Shown here piece by piece: positions 42,486-53,117 of a stretch of 64,000 nt of DNA (position 1 is the stretch's first letter; every line of letters begins with the position of its first letter). This DNA comes from Methanobrevibacter cuticularis. Its GTDB lineage: Archaea > Methanobacteriota > Methanobacteria > Methanobacteriales > Methanobacteriaceae. The notes under the pieces are model-generated. The model had not been told where the DNA came from and did no database searches. It worked only from the letters and a program-made list of their open reading frames with translations. The stretch is taken from contig NZ_LWMW01000136.1 of NCBI RefSeq assembly GCF_001639285.1, positions 1-64,000 on the forward strand, given 5' to 3'. A program made the position numbers and the translations under genes.

Positions 42486-42698
42486 ATGGACAGAAGTCCT
42501 CTTAATTCTAGCTATTTAAAATCTGTAGCATATGATATGAATTCTCAAACATTAGAGATTGAATTCCACAATGGTAGTATTTGCCAATATTTAGAAGTAC
42601 CTTCAGTCACACATAGTACTTTAATGTTATCATCATCCCAGGGTACATATTTTAAGGAAAATATAAAAAATAGCTATTCTAAAAAAAAAATAAGATAA
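42486..42698 (+). CDS. KTSC domain protein
   Basis: 70 residues. SVAYDMNSQTLEIEFHNGSI then CQYLEVP and a C-terminal SSQGTYFKENIKNSY fit the short KTSC domain (the name comes from a lysyl-tRNA-synthetase-associated stretch), a family of unknown, possibly nucleic-acid-linked role. The usual Tyr-x-x-Val-Pro is present as YLEVP. ATGGAGGTGATTAATA precedes the ATG. Its neighbour upstream is the small Cys-rich gene. Confidence 0.85.
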   Translation: MDRSPLNSSYLKSVAYDMNSQTLEIEFHNGSICQYLEVPSVTHSTLMLSSSQGTYFKENIKNSYSKKKIR

Positions 42699-43563
42699 TG
42701 AAAACTATGTTATAGATAAAATAAAGAAAATAAATAGATTAAAAAGAAAAGAAGACTAAAAACTGATATGAAAAATATAATTTCTAAAATTATTTTAATG
42801 ATATGAAATTATAAAGATATTTCCTTATAATTATTACAAAAACCGTAAAAAATAAATAGAAGTTAATATAATATTAATAGTATATGTAATAATAATTTTT
42901 TCAACTGAATGAAACCATGAAAAACTTCTTCTCTCTATAATATAAATTATATTATTGAATAACAACACGTATTTCTTGAAAAAAATTATTACTAAAATAG
43001 TAGAGATCATAGAAAAAGGTTGAATATCCTACCCACTTACTTTTTTCTACTCTACCCTCTTTTTCTTACTTTCCATTAAAAATATGAGATATTATGATTT
43101 ATCAAAGATAAAAGATTATACAAATATCCATTAGTCTGATTATTACTTGATAAAACATTATGTGATTTGTTATTTATCAATGAAAAATATATTTTTAATT
43201 CTAATATTTTATTTCAAAGTTATTACATTTTCCATTGCTTTATATTAATTCTAACATTTTTTTATTTCAAACTTATTACCTTTTTCTATATATTTTATAT
43301 TAATCATGAATTAATAATAATTAATAATAAATAATAAATAACGAATGATAATTTATTATATTGATTAAATAGATAACTAATGTCTTATTTTAAGAGTTGA
43401 ATATTTAATATCTATAAAAATTTTCTATTTTCATAAAATTAAAAATCTTTGATTTTTATAATAATTATAAATATTTTTAATTAGTACTTAAAACATAATA
43501 TTAATAATTATTAATTCTAATTATATTTAAAAAGATTCACATTACAGTGAAAATCGTGATAAA
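42699..43563. other. Intergenic region KTSC gene / pdaD
   Basis: 865 bp without any gene, array or RNA that I can support. A less A+T-rich spot at about 43020-43075 (TATCCTACCCACTTAC) slightly recalls the ends of the MITE-like elements but no partner end was found. Confidence 0.4.
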
Positions 43564-44028
43564 ATGAAAGTAGCTATTGTATCAGGAAAAGCAGAAGGAC
43601 CTAATAAACTTAATTCATTTGATAATGCTTTATTAAAGGCAAGGATTGGAGATGTTAATCTGATAAAAGTTTCAAGTATGGTAGAAAAAGGTACTGAAAT
43701 CACAGATTTACCTAAACTAAAACCTGGAGCTATGGTAAACTGTGTTCTTTCAAAAATAACATCAGAAAAAAAAGGAGATTTAATTTCAGCAGCCATAGTT
43801 ATAGCTATTGGAGATAATCTAGGTTGTGTAGCTGAAAATGCAAGAATAAATACCTCTCCTAAAGAAGTAAAAGAAGAAGCAATAGATATGGTTAAATATA
43901 TGATGGATAAAAGAAATGAAAAAATCAATGAAATGGTTGTTGAGGAGATAAATCACAAAGTAGAAGAAATAGGCACCGTTGTGGCTTCTTTAGTTTATTT
44001 AAATGAAGAGATAATAGCTATCCAATAA
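43564..44028 (+). CDS. pdaD: Pyruvoyl-dependent arginine decarboxylase
   Basis: 154 residues. VSSMVEKGTEI contains the Ser37-Ser38 pair at which the proenzyme cleaves itself to make the pyruvoyl cofactor; LKPGAMVNCVLSKITSEKKG and AIVIAIGDN are further family segments. The enzyme makes agmatine from arginine, the first step of archaeal polyamine synthesis, and provides the substrate for speB. GTGAAAATCGTGATAAA lies before the ATG. A 38-bp tandem repeat starts inside the last codons. Confidence 0.93.
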   Translation: MKVAIVSGKAEGPNKLNSFDNALLKARIGDVNLIKVSSMVEKGTEITDLPKLKPGAMVNCVLSKITSEKKGDLISAAIVIAIGDNLGCVAENARINTSPKEVKEEAIDMVKYMMDKRNEKINEMVVEEINHKVEEIGTVVASLVYLNEEIIAIQ

Positions 44029-44150
44029 CATTATCTTTAAATAAAGAGATAATAGCTATCAAAAAACATTATCTTTAAATGAAGAGATAATAGCTATCCA
44101 ATAACATTATGTTTAAATAAAGAGATAATAGCTATCAAAAAATTATTTTA
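44001..44150. repeat. 38-bp tandem repeat that includes the end of pdaD
   Basis: Copies of AGAGATAATAGCTATC plus AACATTATCTTTAAAT begin at 44007, 44045, 44083 and 44121. The first copy encodes the final Glu-Ile-Ile-Ala-Ile-Gln of PdaD; each unit also contains one ATAGCTAT palindrome. Confidence 0.95.
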
Positions 44151-44271
44151 TTAAAGCTCTATTAATTATAATATTATTAAAAAATCTAAGTAAAAATACT
44201 TTATAATTGTGAATATTTAAATAGCTATTCTCAAAAATATAATTAAATCAATATAAAAGGATGATAAAAAA

Positions 44272-46131
44272 ATGGATCAAAAAGATATTGAAATATGCGA
44301 AAAAATTTCCAAAGAAATCATCAAAAATGTGGAAAACAGATTAGAAAAGCATTTTGGAAATAAAGAATCTGGAAAGTTTGTTAAGATAGGAGCAGACGGT
44401 ACACCAACAAATTATATTGATTTAGTAGCCGAAGAGGAAGTTATTAAAGTTCTTAAAAATGCAGATTTCGTTTCCTTATTGATTAGTGAGGAAATAGGAG
44501 AGATGAAGTTAGGTAAAGGATTAGAAAGTTTTGTGAGAATATCTGAAGAATCAGAAAAACTTTTAGATAAAGAAACTAAAATTGAGGATGAACCAAGATT
44601 CATATTTTTAGTTGATCCTCTTGATGGAACAAGTAATGCTATAAAAAACATACCTGCTTATGGGATTTCAATAGCTGTAGTTGAAATCCCAGATGGAAAA
44701 ATAGCTACTCTTGAAGATGTTAAATTAGGTTTTATTAAAAATTTCGCTAACGGAAACTTTTATGAAGCTGTTAAAGGGAAAGGCTCCAAAATAAACGGGA
44801 AAAAGATGGAACCTACAACTGAAACTAACTTAAATAAGATATCAATCGGAGGATTTGTAAAATCAAGTAACTTGAAAATTCCAAATCTACTTAAAAAAGT
44901 TAGAAGGATGAGAATTTTAGGATCAGTTGTTTTAGAATTAGTTTATATAGCAAATGGAAAGTATGATGCATTTTTTGACTTAAGAGGCAGTAGAATAATA
45001 GATATTTCTGCTTCAAAGCTAATTGCTGAAGAGTCTGGAGCTATTGTAACCGATGAATATGGAAATAAATTAAATAACAAACTAAGTATATATGAAAAAA
45101 CTATTGTAATTGGAGCTAGTAATAAAGAACTCCATGAAAAAATTATAAAATTCATTAATAACGATGAATCGAAGCCAATGAAAAAAATTGGAGTTGTAAG
45201 TAGGTTAGATAATTATGATGCTATTTTATTTGCTGCTAAAATAATACAAAGACTAAATGATAAAGATATATCTATTTCAATTGAGCCATCCTTAGTTACT
45301 AAATTAGAAGAAATAAAAAAAAGTGATAACTTAGAAAATATATTAAAATATATCTCAAACACAAAACCTAAAGTTTTTGAAGAGTTAGCTGGTCTCAAGC
45401 TCAATTTAGATTTCACCAAATATGCAAAATCTATTTCTAAATTTGATTCAGACATTGTAATCACTCTTGGGGGGGACGGAACTATTTTAAGGACACAAAA
45501 TCAGCTAAGTGATAATGAAATTCCAATTTTAGGAATAAATATGGGAACTGTGGGTTTTTTAACAGAAATAGATACAGAACATGCATTTAAATCATTAGAA
45601 TCTATTTTACAAGGAAATTATTACAGAGAAAAGAGAACACAGCTTAAAATTTCTCATGGATCTCATATATTTACTGCATTAAACGAAGTTGTCATAATGA
45701 CAGAAAAGCCCGCAAAAATGTTAAATTTTGAAGTTCGAGTAGATGGAGATATCATAGAAGAATTTAGAGCAGATGGTTTGATATTATCCACCCCAAGTGG
45801 GTCAACTGCATATTCCATGTCAGCAGGAGGGCCTATTGTGGATCCTAAAGTCAGAGCTTTCATAATAATACCAATTTGCCCATATAAACTAGGTCTTAGA
45901 CCAATCGTTGTTTCTGATTCTAGTGAAATTGCAGTTAAATTGATGAAAAAAGGTAAAAAAGCAGTTTTTGTTATGGATGGACAGATAAGTGAAGAAGTAG
46001 ATTATCTTGAAGAGATAAAATTTGTAAAATCTGAAAATGATGTATATTTCATTAGAACTTTAAATGAAACATTCTACAATAGAGTTAAAGAGAAATTAAC
46101 TGATGGTGGAATTGATTTAGGCAAGTGCTAA
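44272..46131 (+). CDS. Bifunctional NADP phosphatase / NAD kinase
   Basis: 619 residues, a fusion. Residues 1-290 are an inositol-monophosphatase-type phosphatase with LVAEEE and VDPLDGTSNAIKN metal sites and SRIIDISAS. Residues about 300-610 are an NAD kinase with TLGGDGTILRTQN, GINMGTVGFLTEID and TPSGSTAYSMSAGG. The same fusion is known from Methanocaldococcus (MJ0917), where both activities were shown; together they set the NAD/NADP balance. AAAGGATGATAAAAAA precedes the ATG. cfbE follows after 29 bp and is probably co-transcribed. Confidence 0.93.
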   Translation: MDQKDIEICEKISKEIIKNVENRLEKHFGNKESGKFVKIGADGTPTNYIDLVAEEEVIKVLKNADFVSLLISEEIGEMKLGKGLESFVRISEESEKLLDKETKIEDEPRFIFLVDPLDGTSNAIKNIPAYGISIAVVEIPDGKIATLEDVKLGFIKNFANGNFYEAVKGKGSKINGKKMEPTTETNLNKISIGGFVKSSNLKIPNLLKKVRRMRILGSVVLELVYIANGKYDAFFDLRGSRIIDISASKLIAEESGAIVTDEYGNKLNNKLSIYEKTIVIGASNKELHEKIIKFINNDESKPMKKIGVVSRLDNYDAILFAAKIIQRLNDKDISISIEPSLVTKLEEIKKSDNLENILKYISNTKPKVFEELAGLKLNLDFTKYAKSISKFDSDIVITLGGDGTILRTQNQLSDNEIPILGINMGTVGFLTEIDTEHAFKSLESILQGNYYREKRTQLKISHGSHIFTALNEVVIMTEKPAKMLNFEVRVDGDIIEEFRADGLILSTPSGSTAYSMSAGGPIVDPKVRAFIIIPICPYKLGLRPIVVSDSSEIAVKLMKKGKKAVFVMDGQISEEVDYLEEIKFVKSENDVYFIRTLNETFYNRVKEKLTDGGIDLGKC

Positions 46132-46160
46132 TGAGTAATGATTGTATTAAGTGATGAATT

Positions 46161-47720
46161 ATGGATGTCCTTATTATCGATTTAACTCATGGTGGAGTTA
46201 AAATAGCTATTGAACTAAAAAAAATAGGAAATTTTAAACATATATTTGTCTATGATATATACAATACTTTAAAAAATCCTGACAGAAATTTACTGGAGTC
46301 TTATGATATAGAACTAGTAGAGGATATGGAATTATTAAATAACTGTAATAATTTATTAGTAATAAATCCAATTCATTCACCATTCAATATCACTGAAGAG
46401 CTAAAAAATACTGACTCCACGAAAAAAGGAAATATAAAAGAAATAAGCCATCATAAAGCTATTAATCTAGCTTTAGATAAATGGAAAGTTAGAGTTAGAA
46501 ATCAGAATATTCCAATTGTTGAAGTTACTGGTGTAAAAGGTAAAACTAGTGTAGTGTCTATGTTAAAAGACATTTTAATAAAGGAAGATCCTCTTGTTTT
46601 AAGTAGCCTAGGAGCATGTCTTTATAAAAATGAGAAAAAAATATTATTAAAGAAAAATATCAGTATCACACCTGCAAGTACTTTAGAAACAATTAAAATA
46701 GCTAAAAAAATAGCTAATTCTGATTGTAGTGCAATAAATGATTTTAACGACTCTTATGATTGGGATAATTATATCCTAAACTATAATTCATGTCTATTTG
46801 AAAGTTCATTAGGAGTTACAGGAATAGGAAACATTGGAATATTAACAAATATCGTAGAAAATTATCCAATAGCTAGGAATAAATCAAATGCACGAGAAGC
46901 AAAAAAACAAGTGTTTAATTGTGATTTTGTAGTTGCAGAAGCTGAAACAATAGCTAAATATTATCCTAAAGAATATATTGAAATGAATGATAAAATAAAT
47001 ATATTTTCTTTATCCAAAGAAACAATGATAAATGATAATGAAGATAAATATAATTATAGGAAGAATGATTACAATATTGACAACTATGATATTAAAAATA
47101 TAAGTAATTTAGTCATAGACAATATAGAGTACGGGTTAGATAAAACAAATTTTGATATAAGCTATAAAAATTTGAAAACTATTTATGGGGATGTTTTAAA
47201 TGGTTCTATGAAAATTGAAACATTTGCTCCAGGCAAACATCATGTTTTAAACGTTTTAGCTACTATAACTGCTTCACTATCGTTAAAAATTGATAAAAAC
47301 ATTATAAAAAATTCATTATTAAATTTTAAGGGAATAATTGGAAGAAGTTCCCAGAAGTTCTTGGATGGGTCTAGGATAATTGAAGAAATTAATCCAGGTA
47401 TAAATATTAAAGCTATTGAAAGTTCAATTGAGATGATAAGAGATTTGAATGATTATTCTATTATTATAGGTGGAAAATACGGAATCACTTGTGAAGAAAT
47501 TGATGATAAAAAAGCAGCCATTCTTTTAGATGATTTTATTGATAAGAAAGATATGAATCTAATATTAACTGATGAAGTTGGAAAAGAAATTATGAAGAGT
47601 ATGAAAAATGTAGTAGAATATATTCAAGATCCATTTGAAGCTCAAAAAATAGCTATTGCAAATAATAAAGATATACTATTCATTTATCGTTCGAATTATT
47701 CCCAATTAAATAAAAGATAA
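46161..47720 (+). CDS. cfbE: Coenzyme F430 synthetase CfbE (Mur-ligase family)
   Basis: 519 residues. The N-terminal VLIIDLTHGGVKIAIELKK is characteristic of the archaeal family, VTGVKGKTSVVSML is the Mur-ligase ATP loop, and FAPGKHHVLNVLATIT the central-domain motif. CfbE closes the last ring in F430 synthesis with ATP. Its position just before hemC, a tetrapyrrole gene, supports this. Residues about 335-370 are an Asn/Asp/Tyr-rich insert. Other cfb genes are not in the window. An alternative reading is another Mur-ligase-like enzyme of pseudomurein synthesis, which I think less likely. Confidence 0.82.
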   Translation: MDVLIIDLTHGGVKIAIELKKIGNFKHIFVYDIYNTLKNPDRNLLESYDIELVEDMELLNNCNNLLVINPIHSPFNITEELKNTDSTKKGNIKEISHHKAINLALDKWKVRVRNQNIPIVEVTGVKGKTSVVSMLKDILIKEDPLVLSSLGACLYKNEKKILLKKNISITPASTLETIKIAKKIANSDCSAINDFNDSYDWDNYILNYNSCLFESSLGVTGIGNIGILTNIVENYPIARNKSNAREAKKQVFNCDFVVAEAETIAKYYPKEYIEMNDKINIFSLSKETMINDNEDKYNYRKNDYNIDNYDIKNISNLVIDNIEYGLDKTNFDISYKNLKTIYGDVLNGSMKIETFAPGKHHVLNVLATITASLSLKIDKNIIKNSLLNFKGIIGRSSQKFLDGSRIIEEINPGINIKAIESSIEMIRDLNDYSIIIGGKYGITCEEIDDKKAAILLDDFIDKKDMNLILTDEVGKEIMKSMKNVVEYIQDPFEAQKIAIANNKDILFIYRSNYSQLNKR

Positions 47721-47919
47721 TTTGATTGGCCAACATTAAATCAAATGATCAAAATATAGTTAATATAATAGTTTTAACAATTAAATTATCTAGATATATT
47801 TCATGGATATTAACAATTCAAAGAAAAACTTATAACTTAAAACATCCTATCTAAAAATGTATAAAATTCTAAAAAACATAATTAAAAACAATTCTTTAAA
47901 AGGAATTGGAGATGATTTA

Positions 47920-48789
47920 TTGATTGTTGGGAGTAGAGGAAGTAAACTAGCACTTGTACAAACTAATTACATAAAAAAGCGTTTAAGTGATCTAGGAAAT
48001 AAGAAATTAGAAATCAGAATTATTAAAACCTCTGGAGACAAGATAACTAGTTCACAATTATATAATATGGATTCGAAAGGACTGTTTACAAAAGAATTGG
48101 ATAGAGCTGTTCTGGAAGAAGAAATTGATTTCGCTGTACATAGTTTGAAAGATGTCCCAACTGATTTAGATGAAGATCTTGAAATAGCTGCAATTCCCAT
48201 CAGAGAATCTCCAAATGAAGTATTAATTTCAAATTATGAATGGGAAGATCTTAATAAAAGCTCAACTTTAGCTACCAGTAGTTTAAGACGAGAAGCCTTC
48301 TGCAACCATTATAAAAAAGGCTTGAAGCTAAAACCAATAAGGGGAAACATTAATACTAGGCTTGATAAAGTTTTAAATGGTGAGATCGATGCTACAATAA
48401 TGGCAGAAGCAGGATTAAAAAGATTAGGTCTCACAAAATACATAAAAAATAGATTTCCTTTAGATTATATAACGCCTCCAGCTGGTCAAGGAGCTTTAGC
48501 TATTATAACTAGAAAAGATTCTAATATTAAAAATAAAATACAAAAGTTAGATCATTATGAATCTCACCAAGAAGTTTTAGCTGAAAAAACAGTTCTTGAA
48601 GAATTGGGAATTGGTTGTCAATGGCCTTTAGGTGCAATAGCTAGGATAAAGGATAAAGAAATAGAACTTTATTCCATTTTATTAACTCAAAAAGGAGAAA
48701 TTCTTTATAAAAATACATTAACTGGACCTATTAAAGATAGTGAAAATATAGGAAAGCAATTATCTAAAAATATCGAAGAATATATCTAA
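47920..48789 (+). CDS. hemC: Porphobilinogen deaminase (hydroxymethylbilane synthase)
   Basis: 289 residues from the start chosen here. VGSRGSKLALVQTNYIKKRL, HSLKDVPTDL, SSLRREAF, IRGNINTRLDK and GIGCQWPLGA (the Cys that holds the dipyrromethane cofactor) identify the family. It links four porphobilinogen units on the way to sirohydrochlorin and F430. TTG 47920 is preferred: GGAGATGAT lies eight bases before it and family members begin with this strand. An in-frame ATG at 47857 would add 21 residues but has no ribosome site. Confidence 0.95.
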   Translation: MIVGSRGSKLALVQTNYIKKRLSDLGNKKLEIRIIKTSGDKITSSQLYNMDSKGLFTKELDRAVLEEEIDFAVHSLKDVPTDLDEDLEIAAIPIRESPNEVLISNYEWEDLNKSSTLATSSLRREAFCNHYKKGLKLKPIRGNINTRLDKVLNGEIDATIMAEAGLKRLGLTKYIKNRFPLDYITPPAGQGALAIITRKDSNIKNKIQKLDHYESHQEVLAEKTVLEELGIGCQWPLGAIARIKDKEIELYSILLTQKGEILYKNTLTGPIKDSENIGKQLSKNIEEYI

Positions 48790-49214
48790 ATTAATAATAG
48801 TAATAATAAATAATCTAATACTAAATAATCTAATACTAAATAATCTAATACTAAATAATCTAATACTAAATAATCTAATACTAAATAATCTAATACTAAA
48901 TAATCTAATACTAAATAATCTAATACTAATTTAATACTAGCTAATCTACAAAAAATAAAAATAATTAAGACAATATAAAGATAATTAAAATAATAAGAAT
49001 TTAATAAATTAGTTAAATTACCAAAAAATAATTAAAAACAAAGAAATTAGGATAATTAAAATAGTTAAGTACCACAAACAATAAAAATATAATAAGAATA
49101 ATAAAGCTAATAAATATTAGAAAATTTATAGAAATTACGGAATTTAATAGAAACTAATAAATAAAAATAATATTATCAATAATCAAAGGTTGAAAATTAA
49201 TTGGAGGATTAATT
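48790..49214. repeat. Intergenic region with a 15-bp tandem repeat, eight copies
   Basis: TAATCTAATACTAAA repeats exactly at 15-bp intervals from 48811 to 48930. The rest is A-rich, ending in the GGAGGATTAATT ribosome site of the next gene. Confidence 0.95.
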
Positions 49215-50180
49215 GTGAAAATGGTAAATGTAGGAGTTATAGGTGTTGGAGCTATGGGATATAACCATGCTCGTGTTTATTATAGATTAGAAAATGTTAA
49301 TCTCATAGGAGTTTCAGATGTAAGTGAACGCACTCTAAATAAAGTATCTAAAAAATATGATGCAATAGGATATAATAATTATGATGATCTACTTAAAAAT
49401 CCTGAAATCGAAGTAGTTAGTATTTGTGTTCCCACTACCCATCATTTTAAAGTGGTTATGGATGCAATAGAACATGGGAAACATGTCTTAGTTGAAAAAC
49501 CAATAGCTTTTACATTAGAAGAAGCTGAAGGAATGATAGCTTATGCTAAAAAGAAAGGAGTTAAGCTTGGAACTGGCCATGTAGAACGATTTAATCCTGC
49601 TGTACAGAAAGCAAAAGAATTAATTGAAAATGATGTTATAGGTGACATTGTTTCAGCTTCTGCAAAAAGAGTAGGGCCATTCCCTCCAAGAATAAAAGAT
49701 GTCGGAGTAGCTATTGATTTAGCTATTCATGATTTAGATGTTATGTATTATATATTTGATGAAGAAGTAACGCAAGTTTATGCAACTATGGGCAGTATTC
49801 TTGAAAAGTGTGAATACGAAGACCATGCTGAGATAATGACCAAATTTGAAAATGGAATCACAGGAATATTAGAAGTTAACTGGCTTACACCTTATAAAAA
49901 AAGAGCTTTGGAGATTACTGGAACTGATGGAATAATAGCTATAGATTACATCGATCAAACCATCGATGTTGATGGAAAATTTGCACAAGATGTTCAAATA
50001 GAACATGAAGAGCCTTTAAAAGACGAAATAAAATCATTTATAAATTCCATAATAAATGATGAAGAACCAGAAATTACTGGAGAAGATGGTCTTAATGCTC
50101 TTAAAATGGTTTTAGCCGCAAATAAATCCTCAAAAAAACAAGTTCCTGTTAGTTTAGACGAAATCCGTAGGGTAAAATAG
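49215..50180 (+). CDS. Gfo/Idh/MocA-family NAD(P)-dependent oxidoreductase
   Basis: 321 residues. VGVIGVGAMGYNHARVY is the dinucleotide loop, LVEKPIAFTLEEAE the family EKP motif, and AIDLAIHDLDVMYYI carries the catalytic His. In Methanococcus a close relative acts as UDP-GlcNAc 3-dehydrogenase in glycan synthesis; that is a plausible but unproven role here, matching wecB and the glycosyltransferases in the window. Translation starts at GTG 49215, eight bases after GGAGG. The gfcR-like gene follows after 55 bp. Confidence 0.85.
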   Translation: MKMVNVGVIGVGAMGYNHARVYYRLENVNLIGVSDVSERTLNKVSKKYDAIGYNNYDDLLKNPEIEVVSICVPTTHHFKVVMDAIEHGKHVLVEKPIAFTLEEAEGMIAYAKKKGVKLGTGHVERFNPAVQKAKELIENDVIGDIVSASAKRVGPFPPRIKDVGVAIDLAIHDLDVMYYIFDEEVTQVYATMGSILEKCEYEDHAEIMTKFENGITGILEVNWLTPYKKRALEITGTDGIIAIDYIDQTIDVDGKFAQDVQIEHEEPLKDEIKSFINSIINDEEPEITGEDGLNALKMVLAANKSSKKQVPVSLDEIRRVK

Positions 50181-50235
50181 ATATAATCTAGGTAACATTT
50201 TAGATAAAGTATAATAAAATGAATAAGGTGTAAGT

Positions 50236-50856
50236 ATGAACCAAAAATTGATAAAAAAAGCTAATGGTCTTAGAAGCCATGGTTTTACTACTGGAGAAAT
50301 AGCTGATGAACTTAATGTATCAATGGATACCGCTAGATGGTTAACTCTTCAAAAACCAGATGAACGAAAAGATAAAACGGAAGATACTCCATTAGATTTC
50401 GCTATTAATTGGAATAGTTTAGGAGGTAGTTCTGCAAGACTTAAATATGTTTCTGCAGCCTTGAGTGACATGACTTTGGTTTATGGAAAAGCTGAGGTTG
50501 TTGTAGGAATAGCTGTTAGTGGAATTCCATTTGCAACAATGATCGCCGATTTTTTAGAAAATGAAAAAGGTTTTGAAACATCTTTATCAGTTTTTCACCC
50601 AATTAAACACAGGAAAGAAAATGATAAAGAGCAAGAAGGAGCTATTAGTGAAAATTTTGCACCTGTCCATGGAAAAAAAGTTATAATTGTGGACGATGTT
50701 ATAACTAGTGGAAGAACTTTAAAAGAAGTAATAAAGGCACTTAAAGATCGAGGTGCAGATCCAATAGCTGTAACTGTTTTAATCGATAAAGTAGGCATCT
50801 CTCAAATCGATGATGTTCCAGTAGAATCTTTAATCAAAGTAAGCAGATTAGATTAA
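50236..50856 (+). CDS. HTH-phosphoribosyltransferase regulator (GfcR / orotate-PRTase-like)
   Basis: 206 residues. Residues 1-45 form a helix-turn-helix ([19 protein letters not shown]); residues about 60-206 are a phosphoribosyltransferase domain with the PRPP loop [16 protein letters not shown]. The family is annotated as orotate phosphoribosyltransferase-like but the member GfcR in Haloferax is a regulator of sugar catabolism genes. Regulation by a nucleotide or PRPP is therefore likely. AAGGTGTAAGT precedes the ATG. Confidence 0.85.
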   Translation: MNQKLIKKANGLRSHGFTTGEIADELNVSMDTARWLTLQKPDERKDKTEDTPLDFAINWNSLGGSSARLKYVSAALSDMTLVYGKAEVVVGIAVSGIPFATMIADFLENEKGFETSLSVFHPIKHRKENDKEQEGAISENFAPVHGKKVIIVDDVITSGRTLKEVIKALKDRGADPIAVTVLIDKVGISQIDDVPVESLIKVSRLD

Positions 50857-50955
50857 TTATCATCTTAGTTATCTAATCAATCATCATTTTATATCTTAAT
50901 AGAAACATTACTATTTTTCTAATTATTCTTCATTAAATTTGAGATGGTTCTTTGA

Positions 50956-52185
50956 TTAAGTTCTATATCTTAAAATAGCTGCAATTCCACCAAATGCTTT
51001 AAAAAGTTGCATTCCTTCTTCAGTTTCTGTGGAAATTATCTCAATATCAGAACCAAGTTCTTCAGCCATTTTAACAAAATCATCAACAAGATCTCTAGCT
51101 TCAGAGACCTTCATTTTTTCTCCACAATCTTCACATATATTTTCCTTGTCTTCTTTTGGATCTTTATAAGTTACTTGAACTTCACGACCACAATTTACAC
51201 ATCGTAATGTTTTTCTTGATTGAACTAGATCTTCGGATATAAGAAGAATATCTACTGCACCCATTTGAAGATTTTTACGAACTTCATCTTCACCATAAGA
51301 TCCTAAACCATTTTCATTAATTAATTCATGGAGAAACTTTTGTACAAGTTGTTTTTCTTTCATTACATCCAGTTCTTCAAGAACATCCGAAGATTTATCA
51401 ATTACTTCCCTTATTCCAAATTCCCCAGTGTAAGATGTATCTACAGTAGTTAAAACTTTATTTTGAAGTTCATATTGCAGATAATCTCCTTTTAGAAATT
51501 CTTCTTTAGTATGGCCTGGACCACCAATGATAATCCCTTTAAGATCCTCAATAGGCAAAAATATTTCATTCATATGCTCACCAATACGTTTTTTGAATTC
51601 ATGAGCAGCTAAATCAATAAGACGATCAAATCTTCTTTGTGATTGACCTCCTGCCTTATGTTTACCTGGAACACCACTGGTTAATGTTTTTAAAATGTCT
51701 ATTCTTTTTCCTTTAAGTGATGCTAAAGTGGCTTCCTTTCTATCCAATACAGCTAAACCAAAAACTTCTTTAACATCGATCATGTGCTGTAATGGCTCTA
51801 AAAAGAACTCAGAATTACAATGATAAGTATAAGTTTGAATTGGTTCTGGTGGTTCAAATACATATGTTTCCATTTTTTCAGTCCCAGGACCTCCTTTTGG
51901 AATCATTCCAACAAAAAGAACCAACCCTCTTTCAGGTGGCTTAGGAAATAGACGTAACCTCTGTACAATAACTTCAATAGCAGATTGAACATTTTTTTTT
52001 GTCTGTTTGCTTTTAATATTAGCACTTTGACTTAATTCTTCACGCATATGTTTTGTCACGTCACTGACTTGACGATCAGGAGGTATATAAACTGATACAA
52101 GTTCAGTTCCTCGTCCTTTCTTTTCTGATAACTCTTTAAGAGTTCTTTTAAATTCATATAATTCTTTTGAAGATGTTTCAGACAA
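50956..52185 (-). CDS. prf1: Peptide chain release factor aRF1
   Basis: 409 residues. [17 protein letters not shown] holds the NIKS stop-codon recognition motif and [15 protein letters not shown] the GGQ peptidyl-hydrolysis motif; two CxxC pairs ([10 protein letters not shown] and ICEDCGEKM) form the C-terminal zinc site. It recognises all three stop codons. I take TTG 52185 as the start because AAGGAGTG lies eight bases before it; a GTG three codons earlier overlaps this site. Confidence 0.96.
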   Translation of the reverse strand: MSETSSKELYEFKRTLKELSEKKGRGTELVSVYIPPDRQVSDVTKHMREELSQSANIKSKQTKKNVQSAIEVIVQRLRLFPKPPERGLVLFVGMIPKGGPGTEKMETYVFEPPEPIQTYTYHCNSEFFLEPLQHMIDVKEVFGLAVLDRKEATLASLKGKRIDILKTLTSGVPGKHKAGGQSQRRFDRLIDLAAHEFKKRIGEHMNEIFLPIEDLKGIIIGGPGHTKEEFLKGDYLQYELQNKVLTTVDTSYTGEFGIREVIDKSSDVLEELDVMKEKQLVQKFLHELINENGLGSYGEDEVRKNLQMGAVDILLISEDLVQSRKTLRCVNCGREVQVTYKDPKEDKENICEDCGEKMKVSEARDLVDDFVKMAEELGSDIEIISTETEEGMQLFKAFGGIAAILRYRT

Positions 52186-52260
52186 TATATTCACTCCTTA
52201 ATCAAAATAATTCTTAATATGGTTTAATAATTCAACATTATTATAATATATGATATAATC

Positions 52261-52388
52261 AACCAATTCCATTCATCTAACTAAATTTATAATTAAATAA
52301 AATAATCAACCAATTCCATTCATCTAACTAAATTTATAATTAAATAAAATAATCAACCAATTCCATTCATCTAACTAAATTTATAATA
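52261..52388. repeat. 47-bp tandem repeat, three copies
   Basis: Copies start AACCAATTCCATTCATCTAA at 52261, 52308 and 52355, identical apart from the end of the last. Confidence 0.95.
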
Positions 52389-52835
52389 ATATTTGTTATA
52401 TTTGTTAACTTTTTATAGTTTTATAGATATTCATCTTAAAAAAATCATCTTAATAAAACATAATATAGCTAACTATATTTTCTAGATATTTCTAATAGTT
52501 TATGTATTAAATTAATAAAGCAAAAAATTTATACAATATTATATTTATAAAAACTTCGATATATAATTATAGATATTTTTCATGATTAAATTAAAAATTA
52601 TTGAATAAAAAATATGAATTTTTTAATAAATATCATGAAAATAATGAATTTTATTATTTTAAAGCAAATGTCAAATAAATTAATGAATTAATTATAAATC
52701 ATAAAATTGAATAATAAAGTACAAAATAAATTTAAATAATGTTTCAAAAATTAATGAATTAATCATAAGATCATAAAATTGAATAACGAATTACAAAATA
52801 AATTTAAATAATATTTCAAAAATAATTATAAAATG

Positions 52836-52984
52836 AGGATGACTCATAATTATTTTTGTTTGATGAATATATAATCTAAAATGAACAATTTCCAAAAAAA
52901 TTTGATAGAAAATACTTTTGTATAAATATTATACTTAAATTTAAATCATTGCTCACTGAAGTCGTAATTATGGGTCGTCTTCAA
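52836..52984. mobile_element. MITE-like element, copy B
   Basis: Ends GACTCATAATTA and the complement of TAATTATGGGTC form an imperfect inverted repeat. The left 95 bp align with copy A at 39961. It lies about 130 bp before pyrH and has no coding frame. Confidence 0.5.
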
Positions 52985-53117
52985 CTAGAAAAATTAAAAT
53001 AATAATAAAAAATTATTAAAAATAAGATTAATTATTAAAATAAAAAATATGATAAATTAATTAATATAATAACAAATATAGTAATTATAGATTTAATAAT
53101 GGATATTTGGTGAATTT

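Larger units (their letters stand above)
52195..53117. other. Divergent intergenic region prf1 / pyrH
   Basis: 923 bp. It contains the 47-bp repeat (52261-52388), a two-copy segment with ACAAAATAAATTTAAATAAT at about 52720 and 52793, and the MITE-like element at 52836-52984. No gene. Confidence 0.6.

Noticed and set aside
44005..44150. Repeat behind pdaD as a terminator cluster
   Set aside because: Each unit has the ATAGCTAT palindrome but it is only 8 bp and lacks a T-run; tandem duplication of the gene end explains it better.
52960..52984. Less A+T-rich spot considered as part of a tRNA
   Set aside because: No acceptor stem or T-arm motif; it is one end of the MITE-like inverted repeat.
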